Notes under the pieces: generated by a model
Seen by the model: only the letters and a program-made list of their open reading frames with translations
Told to the model about the DNA's origin: nothing
Databases searched by the model: none
Translations under genes and position numbers: made by a program
Source of the DNA: Syngnathus acus
Taxonomy: Eukaryota > Chordata > Actinopteri > Syngnathiformes > Syngnathidae
Direction: 5' to 3'
NCBI RefSeq assembly: GCF_901709675.1
Contig: NC_051094.1
Span: forward strand, 19,124,501-19,188,500
DNA: 64,000 nucleotides
In this document: positions 19,185 to 28,778 of the stretch, one piece after another
How the letters are laid out: each line of letters begins with the position of its first letter
Position numbering within the stretch: position 1 is the stretch's first letter

Positions 19185-20750
19185 GTGAGGCTGGCCCTTT
19201 TATTTGTCCTATTTTTCACCTGGTTCATCACTCCAGCATTCACCGAAGCAGGCAGTAAACGCTCCATTGTTTACACCCGTGGTCAGCTGTTAGCCCTCTG
19301 TAGCCAAGGGAAGCTAACAGGCTACAAGCCCAATGTTTCCCCCGGGCTGAAGAGGAGGAAAAGAGGACAACGCTCGGGTGTTATGTGCCGGAAAAAGAAA
19401 CGCCGCTTCAAGCCCACACTCCCCACCATCATCACCGGGAATGTGAGGTCCATTTGCAATAAGATGGATGAGCTAACGGCGCTAGCACGGCACCAACGGG
19501 AATACAGGGAATGTAGCATGCTGCTTTTCACGGAGACCTGGCTAACGGAGCAAACACCGGACTCTGCCGTCGCTCTGGACGGATTCAACCTGATAAGGGC
19601 AGACAGGACACGAGAGAGCGGTAAGAGGAAAGGAGGGGGGCTTGCTGTGTTTGTGAACGATAGATGGTGCAACCCTGGGCACATCACTATCAAAGAGCAA
19701 CTCTGCAGCGCGGACATTGAGCTGCTAGCCGTTAGCTTGAGGCCACACTACCTGCCGCGGGAACTCTCGCACGTTATCGCGATAACTGCGTATGTTCCCC
19801 CAAATGCTAATGCCGACGCAGCCCGCGATGTCCTGCACAGCAGTGTAAGCAGGCTGCAAACACAGCATCCACATGCCCTCCTTCTTATTACCGGGGACTT
19901 CAATCATGCCTCTCCTTCATCCACACTTCCAACTTTCAGCCAATATGTCACCTGCAGTACCAGAGGGAATAAAACACTGGACCTTTTTTATGCCAACCTT
20001 AAGGAGGCATATACATCATCCCCCCTCCCCCCCCTTGGAAGATCTGATCACGATCTGATCCACCTTCTCCCCGTGTATCAGCCTCTGGTGCACAGGCAAC
20101 CAGCAGTCACCCACACCAGACAGATCTGGTCGGAAGAATCTCTGGAGACTCTTCAGGACTGTTTTGAGACCACGGTGTGGGACGTGTTCTGTGAGGACTA
20201 CGGGGACGACATCGACGGTCTCACCAGCTGTGTCACAGACTACATTAACTTTTGTGTAGACTCCACCATACCCACCAAAACAGTCAGAGTTTTTGCAAAC
20301 AGCAAACCTTGGATCACCCCTGAGATCAAAGACCTGCTCAGGGACAAAAGGAGGGTCTTTAAATCGGGAGACAGGGACCTGCTGAAAACGGTGCAGAGGG
20401 ACTTGAGGAAGAAGATCAGGGAGGGGAAGAGCAACTACAGGAGGAGGATGGAAGACCAACTGCAGCGGGACGATGTCAGCGGGGTCTGGAGGAGCCTGAA
20501 CACCATCTCAGGACGTAGCAACTCCAGACCTGCGCTGGACAGGGATCAGGAGTGGGTGAATGACCTGAACCGGTTCTTCAACCGGTTTGAACAACCATCC
20601 ACTCCTCCCCCCACCCACCCAGCCCTGCTGCAACTTCCCCCGACTGGAGCCTCTTCTGCTCCGAGGACTCTCACCTCAACCCCGCCCCCTGCTACACCCC
20701 CTCCAAGACCCCCCAGCCCATTCTCAACTCCACCGAACCCACCAAATTAA
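19185..20750 (+). CDS. LINE ORF2 N-terminal part: apurinic-type endonuclease, RT deleted
   Basis: A 521-codon uninterrupted frame. Residues ~80-290 are the endonuclease: ITGNVRSICNKMDELTALAR, LLFTETWLT (catalytic Glu), ITGDFNHASP (Asp/Asn), TRGNKTLDLFYANL, GRSDHDLIHLLP (SDH motif). Residues ~320-480 form the linker before RT, with SKPWITPEIKDLLRDKRRVF. The frame then meets Pro-rich CTACACCCC text and stops at 20750, just where the RT domain should begin. The endonuclease motifs all look intact, which is unusual for an otherwise dead copy. The true start may be downstream of the ATG used. Confidence 0.85.
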   Translation: MRLALLFVLFFTWFITPAFTEAGSKRSIVYTRGQLLALCSQGKLTGYKPNVSPGLKRRKRGQRSGVMCRKKKRRFKPTLPTIITGNVRSICNKMDELTALARHQREYRECSMLLFTETWLTEQTPDSAVALDGFNLIRADRTRESGKRKGGGLAVFVNDRWCNPGHITIKEQLCSADIELLAVSLRPHYLPRELSHVIAITAYVPPNANADAARDVLHSSVSRLQTQHPHALLLITGDFNHASPSSTLPTFSQYVTCSTRGNKTLDLFYANLKEAYTSSPLPPLGRSDHDLIHLLPVYQPLVHRQPAVTHTRQIWSEESLETLQDCFETTVWDVFCEDYGDDIDGLTSCVTDYINFCVDSTIPTKTVRVFANSKPWITPEIKDLLRDKRRVFKSGDRDLLKTVQRDLRKKIREGKSNYRRRMEDQLQRDDVSGVWRSLNTISGRSNSRPALDRDQEWVNDLNRFFNRFEQPSTPPPTHPALLQLPPTGASSAPRTLTSTPPPATPPPRPPSPFSTPPNPPN

Positions 20751-20756
20751 CCAGAT

Positions 20757-21342
20757 TAACTCTGGGAAAACAAAGGAGCTGGTGGTGGACTTCCGCCGGC
20801 GCAAAGACCCCCCCTCGCCGGTGAACATCCAGGGAACGGACGTAGAGATTGTGGACTCTTACAAGTACCTGGGTGTTCACCTGAACAATAAACTGGACTG
20901 GACTGGTAACACTCAGGCCCTATACAAGAAGGGCCAGAGCAGACTCCACCTGCTGCGCAGACTGAGGTCCTTCGGCGTGAGGGACGGCCTCCTGAGGACC
21001 TTCTACGACTCTGTGGTGGCGTCCGCCATTTTTTATGGGGTGGTCTGCTGGAGCAGCGGCATCACTGCAGCGGAGAGGAAGAGGCTGGACAAGGTGGTGA
21101 AGAAAGCCGGCTCTGTCCTCGGCTGCAGTCTGGACCGGGTGGAGGTGGTGGGGGAGAGGAGGATGGTGGCTAAGCTGTCCTCCATCATGGACAACGTCTC
21201 CCACCCCCTTCATGAGACTGTCAGAGCCCTGGAGAGCTCCATCAGTGACCGGCTTCGTCACCCACGATGCACCACCGAGAGGCATCGCAGGTCCTTCCTC
21301 CCTGCTGCCATCAGACTATACAACCAGGCTAAATCACTGTAG
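20757..21342 (+). pseudogene. LINE ORF2 C-terminal end after the internal deletion
   Basis: Reads INSGKTKELVVDFRRRKDPP, then SYKYLGVHLNNKLDW, RSFGVRDGLLRTFYDSVV, and ends HRRSFLPAAIRLYNQAKSL, the usual close of this LINE type. The catalytic F/YADD block is absent between 20750 and this segment. The join is at about 20740-20757 and puts the two parts in different frames. Confidence 0.85.
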
Positions 21343-22137
21343 CTAACGGACAATAATTACGTGCAATAATAACGTGCAATAACCGTGTGTAGTCATATGT
21401 GCAATATCTGTCTACCTCATACTCTTTCTACCTGCTTTTGCACCATGTTTCCTTCCCTTGCACTATTTTTTTATCTAATAATTTCTTATCTCCACTGTAT
21501 ATTGTGTATACTGTGTAAAAGTGTTTTGTGTACATACTGTCCATATTTTTTTTAATTATATATATCTTTACTTTTTTAAATCTTTTACCCCCTTCCCTGC
21601 ATGCGTGTGTGCGTGTATGTTAAGTGTACTGCTGCTTACACAGGAGTTTCCCCATTGAGGGAATAATAAAGGACTATCTTATCTTATCTTAAATATACGG
21701 CAGTGCGGGATGGGCTGGAGAGCTTCTTTGTTGTGAAAAGGAATGTGATGTACGAGCGGACAAAACTCAACTTGCGCAAGCAGGGGGAGGATGAAACGGT
21801 GGACTCTTTTCTAACTTCTCTTTATGTGCTGGCTGAACATTGCAATTACGGGCAGCTACATGACAAGTTAATTAGAGATAGGCTTGTGGTAGGGCTGTTG
21901 AATGCCAAGTTGTCAACGAATGCAGCTGGATCCTAAGCTGACGCTAGAGAGCGCTACAATCATGGCAAGACAGAGTGAAGAGGTAAAACGGCAACAGTGC
22001 TCTTCGAGGGGCTAAAGAAATAAGTGACGCTTTGTCTGTAGACCGAGTGCATAAGAACGGCAATAGGTCAAATTAAAAAAAAAAAAAAATGCTAACAGCC
22101 AGGCTAGGGCACAGAGCATGCAACAGGAGAAGGGGAG

Positions 22138-22558
22138 AGGGATCCAGTGTTACAAATGTGGACGCTCACAGTCCCACACGCCGTGAGAGTGCCCCGCAAA
22201 TGATGTGACATGCCATTCATGTGGCAAGAAGGGACATTACCGCCACGTGTGCAATTCTGCTAAGGCTGTCCATGAGGTACAAGAGGAGGACGATGAACGC
22301 TTCCTTGCTAGCGTGTCAGCAGAGGAAGATGATCCACGGATGGTTGACATAGACATCAGTGACAGACAGGTGCAGTTCAAGATTGACACAGGTGCTGACA
22401 TCACAGTCACACCTCACACTGTGTTCAAGGAGATCTACAGAGACAAAGATCCACCCACTCTCCAAGAGACAACAAAACCCCTGAAGGGACCAGGGGGTCG
22501 TCCACTTGACGTTGTGGGCATGGCCAAACTGTTGCTGAGGAGAGGAGTGAAGAGGTGA
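22138..22558 (+). pseudogene. Gypsy nucleocapsid and protease
   Basis: Two CCHC knuckles: the first CYKCGRSQSHTP ends in a stop (TGA at 22185), the second is CHSCGKKGHYRHVC. Acidic QEEDDERFLASVSAEEDDP follows, then the aspartic protease with FKIDTGADITV. The frame 22205-22558 is open and closes with TGA at 22556. Confidence 0.85.
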
Positions 22559-23541
22559 GAGAGGTTGTGTATGTCATCCGACACCTGCACACTGCATTGC
22601 TTGGGAGGCCTGCAATCAACAGGCTGCAGCTGGTGGCACATCTAGACACCATCACGATTGAGGCGGTGAAGGAAAACTACCGAAAGATATGCAGAGGTCT
22701 CGGGGAGATGCGACAGCCATACAAAATCAGGTTGAAACCAGGTGCCCAATCATTCTCACTCAAAACACCAAGAGGGATTCCGCTGCCACTGATGGACAAA
22801 GTGAAGCAGGAACTGTCCCGTATGGAGCGCGTTGTGGTGATCAGCAAAGTGGATGAACCGACGGAGTGGTGTGCGGGCATTTTGGTGGTGCTCAAACCTG
22901 TGCTGTGCGCATATGTGTGGACTTAACCAAGCTCAATGAATCGGTGTGTCGGGAAAAATACACCCTGCCATCAGTGGAAGAGACACTAGAGATGCTGGCC
23001 GGAGCTACCGTATTCAGCAAATTGGACGCTAGCATGGGCTTCTGGCAAATTCCACTGACTGAGGACTCATCCAAGTATACGACGTTCATCACACCCTTCG
23101 GGCGTTTCCATTTCAATCGTTTGCCCTTCGGTATTAGCTCCGCCCCTGAGCACAAACAGAATGGTGACTGAGGTCACAGAAGGACTTGAGGGCGTTGTTT
23201 GCCACATCGACGACGTGCTGGTGTGGGGACGTACACAAGAGGAGCACGACGCTCGTCTACACGACGTGCTGGGGAGGATAGAAAAGGATGGCATCACACT
23301 GAATGTTGAGTAATGCGATTTTTCTAAGACGGAAGTGACTTTCTTGGGTCACGTGATCTCCACCAGCGGCATCAGTCCTGACCCAACCAAGACGGAAGCG
23401 GTCCGGGGAATGAAAGAACCGACAAATGTGAGCGGGCTGAGAAGCTTTCTCGGCATGGTGAACCAGCTGGGGAAATTCATCCCACGGATCGCTGAGAGGG
23501 ACAAGGCCTTGCGCGACCTCCTGTCAAAGAGGAACAGTTGA
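22559..23541 (+). pseudogene. Gypsy reverse transcriptase with frameshifts and stops
   Basis: Successive RT blocks are visible in changing frames: KTPRGIPLPLMDKVKQEL; CVDLTKLNESVCREKYTLPS; VFSKLDASMGFWQIPL (first catalytic Asp); FNRLPFGISSAPE; then HIDDVLVWGRTQEEH, holding the DD pair, and FLGHVISTSGISPDPTK. Frame changes occur near 22890 and 23150, a TAA interrupts after TLNVE (23311), and a TGA lies at 23539. Confidence 0.88.
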
Positions 23542-23604
23542 TTCTGGGGCACAGACCAGGCCAGAGCATTCCAGGACCTCAAGGACGCACTGTCATCCCC
23601 ACCA

Positions 23605-24537
23605 GTGCTGGCGATGTATGACACAAACAGGGACTGCAGAGTCTCGGCGGATGCGTCGTCATATGGCTTAGGTGCTGTGCTTCTTCAGGAGGTGGAGGGG
23701 GGAAGGAGGCCGGTGGCCTATGTGTCACGGTTTCTCACACCAACAGAGCAGAGATACGCTCAGGTTGAGAAGGAAGCCTTGGGCCTGACCTGGGCATGCG
23801 AAAGGTTCTGCAACTTCCTCATTGGCAAGCACTTCCAGATGGAGACTGATCATAAGCCTCTCCTGAGCCTCCAAGGCTCCCAGACACTGGATACTCTACC
23901 TCCACGGATTTTGCGTTTCTGCATGCGTCTGATGCGCTATTCCTACTCAATCACTTATGTCCCGGGGAAGAGGCTATGGACGGCGGATACATTGTCAATG
24001 GCTCCTGTCACAGGTGGAGTAACTTCGGATGAGAGACAGCTCTTTGAGGATACTAAAATATACGTGGACACCGTGATGGATAATTTGCCGGCGAGCACTG
24101 CGTACCTGGATGAGCTGAAGGAGCAGCTGAAGGGAGACAGTGTCTGCAGACGGGTGATGGCATTGAGTGGAGAAGGATGGGCTGCACACAGCAAGACTGA
24201 ACCAGGACTCAAACTGTATTGGGCAGAAATAGCGTTCCTCGCAGTACAAGATGGACTCTTGCTCAAGGGAAGCAGGCTTGTTATTCCTGCAGCGATGAGA
24301 AATGAGGTTCTCGCCAGACTACACAAAGGCCACTTGGGAGTGGTTAAGTGCTGTGAGCGTGCACGACAATCAGTATGGTGGCCTGAGCTGAGTCAACAGC
24401 TGAATGAGTTGGTTCTCAACTGCCGAACATGGTGCAAGGAGAGACAGAACAGCATGGAGCCGATGATGCCGTCAGAATACCCAGATCGACCATGGCAGAA
24501 GGGAGGGGCAGAGGGACAACTACTTGCTGGTTGTTGA
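23605..24537 (+). pseudogene. Gypsy RNase H and integrase zinc finger
   Basis: RNase H: VSADASSYGLGAVLLQ (Asp), EKEALGLTWACERF (Glu), METDHKPLLSL (Asp), followed by SYSITYVPGKRLWTADTLS. The integrase HHCC-type region follows: RLHKGHLGVVKCCERARQSV and LNCRTWCKER. The frame is lost at about 24500, where a short deletion removes the start of the integrase core. Confidence 0.88.
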
Positions 24538-25150
24538 TTATGCTTCCAGATTTGTAGAAATTGCTCTTCTTACCCCTACAAGATCAACAGATGTCATCAC
24601 TCACCTGAAATCAATCTTTGCACGCCATGGCATCCCAGAAATGGTGGTACCAGATAACGGGCCTCAGTTCTCGGGTGAGGCCTTTGCAGCATTCGCAGGG
24701 TCATATGGCTTCGGGCATATCACGAGTAGCTCGAGATATCCCCAGAGCAATGGGGAAGCCGAGCGTGCGGTCAAGACTGTAAAGGCTCTTTTGAAGAAGG
24801 CAGCTGACCCTTACCTCGCGCTGCTAGCGCACAGGGCGACCCCACTGCGGAATGGTTACTGTCCGGCACAACTGCTCATGGACAGGAGACTCCGTACGAC
24901 GGTTCCGATGCTTCCAGCGCTGCTGACTCCAATGTTGCCGGACAGTGAGGCAGTCGTTCACAAGGAGAGGGAGAAGAGGATGAGTGATGCGCAACGCTAC
25001 AACCTGCGACACCGGGCATGGGATCTTGACAAGCTCGATCCTGGGAAAGAAGTATGGATCACAGATCAACAAGCTACAGGCGTTGTGGTTGACAGTCACC
25101 CTATTCCACATTCATATATCGTGGAGGGACCCAACGGGATTGTCAGGTGA
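24524..25150 (+). pseudogene. Gypsy integrase catalytic core and C-terminus
   Basis: All three DDE positions can be seen: LLVVDYASRFVE-like text with the first Asp, MVVPDNGPQFSG with the second, and YPQSNGEAERAVKTVK with the Glu. After the core comes RRLRTTVPMLPALL and a C-terminal region near WDLDKLDPGKEVWI. The frame ends at 25150 and is followed by a short region to the 3' LTR with stops. Confidence 0.85.
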
Positions 25151-25538
25151 AACCGCCGTCATCTCATCCCTATGAGGTCAGCACCAGAGCGGCATGACGA
25201 TACACCGCAATCCCTTGGGGGTGTTCCTGGACAGAGCTCCACAGAGCCACTGCAGCACACCACCCCAGAACTCCTAGAACCAGGTCTGGGAGAGCGGTGG
25301 TGAGACCAAACAAGCTGAACTTTTGTGTTTGACAAAATACAAACATGTTTATTTTATGTTTGATGTTGGGAGTGAATTTTTGTTTAAGTTACAAATGTTT
25401 ACCTAAGGGTCTAAAGTAAATGTTTAGTTATTTGTTCAGGTTCAGGTAGTCACAAACCTCCCAGCTATAGAGGCAGAATAATCCTCTGAGGTTTGTTGAA
25501 TCAATGGCAGTCTACCCATTGATTCTAGAAAAGGTAGA

Positions 25539-25719
25539 TGTGGCATTATTGTTAATAACAGCTCTTATTTCGAAATCCCTAGAGGGGGCACTTTAAGATG
25601 ATGTCTAGACTGGGGAGGGGGAGTGGAGTGATTGCAGAGCATGAGGCTGGAGGTTCATAAAGTGGCTCTCGTCACATCAAACTACAGTTGGACTAACTGG
25701 TATCTTTGATAACACGACA
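25539..25719 (+). repeat. Gypsy 3' LTR
   Basis: 181 bp, TGTGGCATTATTG to GATAACACGACA, followed by the CTGAC target duplication. Confidence 0.93.
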
Positions 25720-26242
25720 CTGACAATGAGTTTTAATCAATTCACTGACCTCCGGAGTCAGGAGTTGTTTATAACACAGAGGACAGAGATTTACACAGAG
25801 GACGAAGATTTCGATGGATTTAATGATTTGGAGTGACACGGATGGTTCGATAAACTTGTTATTTATGTTATAGTTATTTGATATATAGTTTATTTAGTGT
25901 AGCAACTTGTATATTGTTAAAGTTCAGTAGTTTCCGATTGCCTAGGGAGGCCGTGAAGGCAGCAGGGGGGAGGAGACGGGAGGAGACGGGAAGAGCAATC
26001 CGGGGCGCTTTGTTAGAGTGAGGCTACACACACTGTGTGTTGCTTCGTATGTTGAACTCTTGTTTTGTGAAATAAAGAGCCAGTTACCAAACCCACGACT
26101 CGCCACATGTACTTCCGGAGTCAGCAGCAGTGGTTTTTTTTTTGGTTTTTTTTTTAGTGACACAGAGGACGAAGATTTTGATGGATTTAATGATTTGGAG
26201 TGACACGGATGGTTCGATAAAATTGTTATTATGTTATAGTTA

Positions 26243-27864
26243 CAGTGCCTTGCGAAAGTATTCGGCCCCCTTGAACCTTTCAACATTTCGCGACATTTCA
26301 GGCTTCAAACATAAACATATAAAAGTTTAATTTTTTGTCAAGAATCAACAACAAGTGGGACACAATCGTGAAGTGGAACGGAATTTAGTGGATAATTTAA
26401 ACTTTTTTAACAAATAAAAAACTGAAAAGTGGGGCGTGCAATATTATTCGGCCCCCTTGCGCTAATACTTTGTAGCGCCACCTTTTGCTGCAATTACAGC
26501 TGCAAGTCGCTTGGGGTATGTCTCTATCAGTTTTGCACATCGAGAGACTGGAATTCTTGCCCATTCTTCCTTGCAAAACAGCTCGAGCTCAGTGAGGTTG
26601 GATGGAGAGCGTTTGTGAACAGCAGTCTTCAGCTCTTTCCACAGATTCTCGATTGGATTCAGGTCTGGACTTTGCACCATTCTAACACCTGGATACGTCT
26701 ATTTGTGAACCATTCCATTGTAGATTTGGCTTTATGTTTTGGATCATTGTCCTGTTGGAAGATAAATCTCCGTCCCAGTCTCAGGTCTTTTGCAGACTCC
26801 AACAGGTTTTCTTCCAGAATGGTCCTGTATTTGGCTCCATCCATCTTCCCATCAATTTTAGCCATCTTCCCTGTCCCTGCTGAAGAAAAGCAGGCCCAAA
26901 CCATGATGCTGCCACCACCATGTTTGACAGTGGGGATGATGTGTTCAGGGTGATGAGCTGTGTTGCTTTTACGCCAAACATATCGTTTTGCATTGTGGCC
27001 AAAAAGTTCGATTTTGGTTTCATCTGACCAGAGCACCTTCTTCCACATGTTTGGTGTGTCTCCCAGGTGGCTTGTGGCAAACTTTAAACGAGACTTTTTA
27101 TGGTTATCTTTGAGAAATGGCTTTCTTCTTGCCACTCTTCCATAAAGGCCAGATTTGTGCAGTGCACGACTGATTGTTGTCCTATGGACAGACTCTCCCA
27201 CCTCAGCTGTAGTTATCTGCAGTTCATCCAGAGTGATCATGGGCCTCTTGGCTGCATCTCTGATCAGTCTTCTCCTTGTTTGAGATGAAAGTTTGGAGGG
27301 ACGGTCGGGTCTTGGTAGATTTGCAGTGGTCTGATACTCCTTCCATTTCAATATAATTGCTTGCACAGTGCTCCTTGAGATGTTTAAAGCTTGGGAAATC
27401 TTTTTGTATCCAAATCCGGCTTTAAACTTCTCCACAACAGTGTCTCGGACCTGCCTGGTGTGTTCCTTTGTCTTCATGGTTCTCTCTGCGCTTTAAACAG
27501 AACCCTGAGACAAAGAGCAGGTGCATTTATACGGAGACTTGATTACACACAGGTGCATTCTATTTATCATCATCAGTCATTTAGGACAACATTGGATCAT
27601 TCAAAGATCCTCACTGAACTTCTGGAGTGAGTTTGCTGCACTGAAAGTAAAGGCGCCGAATAATATTGCACGCCCCACTTTTCAGTTTTTTATTTGTTAA
27701 AAAAGTTTAAATTATCCAATAAATTTCGTTCCACTTCACGATTGTGTCCCACTTGTTGTTGATTCTTGACAAAAAATTAAAATTTTATATCTTTATGTTT
27801 GAAGCCTGAAATGTGGCGAAATGTTGAAAGGTTCAAGGGGGCCGAATACTTTCGCAAGGCACTG
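26243..27864 (-). mobile_element. Tc1-type transposon, second family, inactivated
   Basis: Inverted ends CAGTGCCTTGCGAAAGTATT and its complement; the TIRs continue through TTCGGCCCCCTTGAACCTTT for about 200 bp. TA precedes the left end (26241-26242); the right flank reads AT, a small irregularity. It sits inside family A sequence. The transposase on the minus strand is frameshifted. Confidence 0.92.
26462..27477 (-). pseudogene. Tc1 transposase with one frameshift
   Basis: Starts MKTKEHTRQVRDTVVEKFKA. Two helix-turn-helix regions (YKKISQALNISRSTVQAI; VHRTTISRALHKSGLYGR) and the catalytic blocks VLWSDETKIELFG, FQQDNDPKHKAKS and [11 protein letters not shown] (DD34E type) are all present. The first frame (27477 to 26659) ends shortly after RIQVLEW, and the remaining 72 codons continue in another frame from near 26680, which implies one small indel just before [11 protein letters not shown]. 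It ends AAKGGATKY. Otherwise full length. Confidence 0.92.
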
Positions 27865-27927
27865 ATTATAGGCCTGTGGAATAATTTGAACTGCAACTGT
27901 AAAAAACAGACATTTGCAGCTAGAATA

Positions 27928-28636
27928 CCGTAATTTTCCATGTATAACACGCCCCCATGTATAATACGCACCCTAAAAATGGCATGTCGATGCTGGAAAA
28001 AAGCCTGTACCCATGTATAATACGCACCCAAATTTTGACTCTTACTTAAGTCCGTAAACGTAAAATTATTTCAGAAAAAAGCTGACGTGTCTTGCGCATC
28101 CGTTCTGCACATCTGTTATGGCGGCCTCCGTATGATATCCGGTTTGCGATGAAGATTAAAAAACAAACAATATTTGACAATAACACACCATCAAGGATTG
28201 CACCATCGCATCAAACGATGTGTCGTCAATTATGAATTTTACTGACTAAGTGTGTTGGGCAGGATGGCTGAATGTGATGCGCGATTGACGTGTCTTGCGC
28301 GTCCGTTCTGCGCATACTGTCATGGCGGCCTCCGTATGATATCCGGTCTGCGATGGAGATTAAAAAACAAACAATATTTGACAATAACACACCATCAAGG
28401 ATTGCACCATCGCATCAAACGATGTGTCGTCAATTATGAATTTTACTGACTGTGTTGGGCAGGATGGCTGAATGCGATGCGCGATTGACAACAAACAAGA
28501 AGAAAGGTGATTTCAAGTTTTATTTCGAGGGAGATTTTCTTCAAAAATTGTTGTACCCATGTATAATGCGCACCCCAGATTTTAGGACAATAAATTAGTT
28601 AAATTTTGCGCATTATACGTACATGGAAAAAGACGG
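27928..28636. mobile_element. Family B TIR element, 709 bp
   Basis: Ends CCGTAATTTTCCATGTATAA and ACGTACATGGAAAAAGACGG, flanked by TA (27926-27927, 28637-28638). Subterminal text GTATAATACGCACCC and GTATAATGCGCACCCC is shared with the copies at 43035-43930 and 51983-53468. Its interior is mostly a 203-bp tandem duplication. No coding sequence. Confidence 0.87.
28084..28487. repeat. 203-bp tandem duplication inside a B element
   Basis: GACGTGTCTTGCGCATCCGT at 28084 recurs at 28287 (GCGTCCGT). Both units contain GCCTCCGTATGATATCCGG and CACCATCGCATCAAACGATG. The second unit lacks four bases (TAAG) and a few positions differ. Confidence 0.93.
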
Positions 28637-28778
28637 TAGTCATTACCACATTAGCAATGTATAGAGTGTATTCCTCATTAGTTTAATGTTATCCTCATTG
28701 AAAAAAATAGTGATTTTATTTTAAAAATAAGGACATTTCACAAAATAAGTGACCCCAAACTTTTGAACTTTTTTATTA

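Larger units (their letters stand above)
18981..21687 (+). mobile_element. CR1/Rex1-like LINE with internal deletion of the RT core
   Basis: Inserted in the Gypsy gag with a probable target duplication CTTAAAT (18974-18980 and 21688-21694). It has a GC-rich 5' leader after a T-rich stretch, an endonuclease-bearing frame, then directly the C-terminal end of ORF2, a 3' UTR and an ATCTT repeat tail. Everything between the endonuclease linker and the RT thumb is missing, so it cannot reverse transcribe. Clade is uncertain. Confidence 0.85.
17716..21936 (+). pseudogene. Gypsy gag, broken into three pieces by insertions
   Basis: The first piece begins at the ATG at 17716 (MAGPSATFIIQPPEPFDFSK then EWPKLIRRFERFRVAS). 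The second, about 18877-18975, reads EENQVNTLVYCMGDEADDIL. The third, 21703-21936, reads SFFVVKRNVMYERTKLNLRK then DETVDSFLTSLYVLAEHCNY. These are consecutive parts of a Gypsy capsid protein; the 17838-18870 and 18981-21687 insertions separate them. A further stretch to 22140 has stops and an A-run. Confidence 0.85.
17405..25719 (+). mobile_element. Gypsy/Ty3 LTR retrotransposon, degraded and twice interrupted
   Basis: Two ~180-bp LTRs (TGTGG...CGACA) flank gag, protease, RT, RNase H and integrase in Gypsy order. The 5-bp target duplication CTGAC is exact (17400-17404 and 25720-25724). After the left LTR follows TGGTGTCAGAAGTCCTG, a likely primer-binding site starting with TGG. A DNA transposon (17838-18870) and a LINE (18981-21687) sit inside gag. 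Frameshifts and stops occur near 22075, 22556, 22890, 23311, 23541 and 24500-24540, so the copy is dead. Protein motifs and the very short LTRs suggest the Mag-like lineage, with low certainty. Confidence 0.93.
17187..27890. mobile_element. Family A element carrying Gypsy and Tc1 insertions, right end lost
   Basis: Left end CCGTATTTTCCGGACTATAA with TA before it (17185-17186). Family A interior continues as 17187-17404, 25720-26242 and 27865-27890, after removal of the Gypsy element and the Tc1 element. The interior holds two copies of the FDGFNDLE tail module (25805-25835, 26165-26200). No CCGGAAAATACGG terminus is found on the right, so that end has been deleted. Confidence 0.75.
17008..28776. 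mobile_element. Family F MITE split by 11 kb of nested insertions
   Basis: The outer pieces 17008-17186 (TTTGGGGTCACTCAGACAAT, AACATAATTGCACAAGGG, GGATGGTTGCTGGAAATG) and 27891-27927 plus 28637-28776 (TTGCAGCTAGAATA, GTCATTACCACATTAGCA, AGGACATTTCACAAAATAAG, GTGACCCCAAACTTTT) form, when the insertions are removed, a familiar ~350-bp fish MITE with GTTTGGGGTCACT inverted ends. It received a family A element and, separately, a family B element. Confidence 0.72.
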
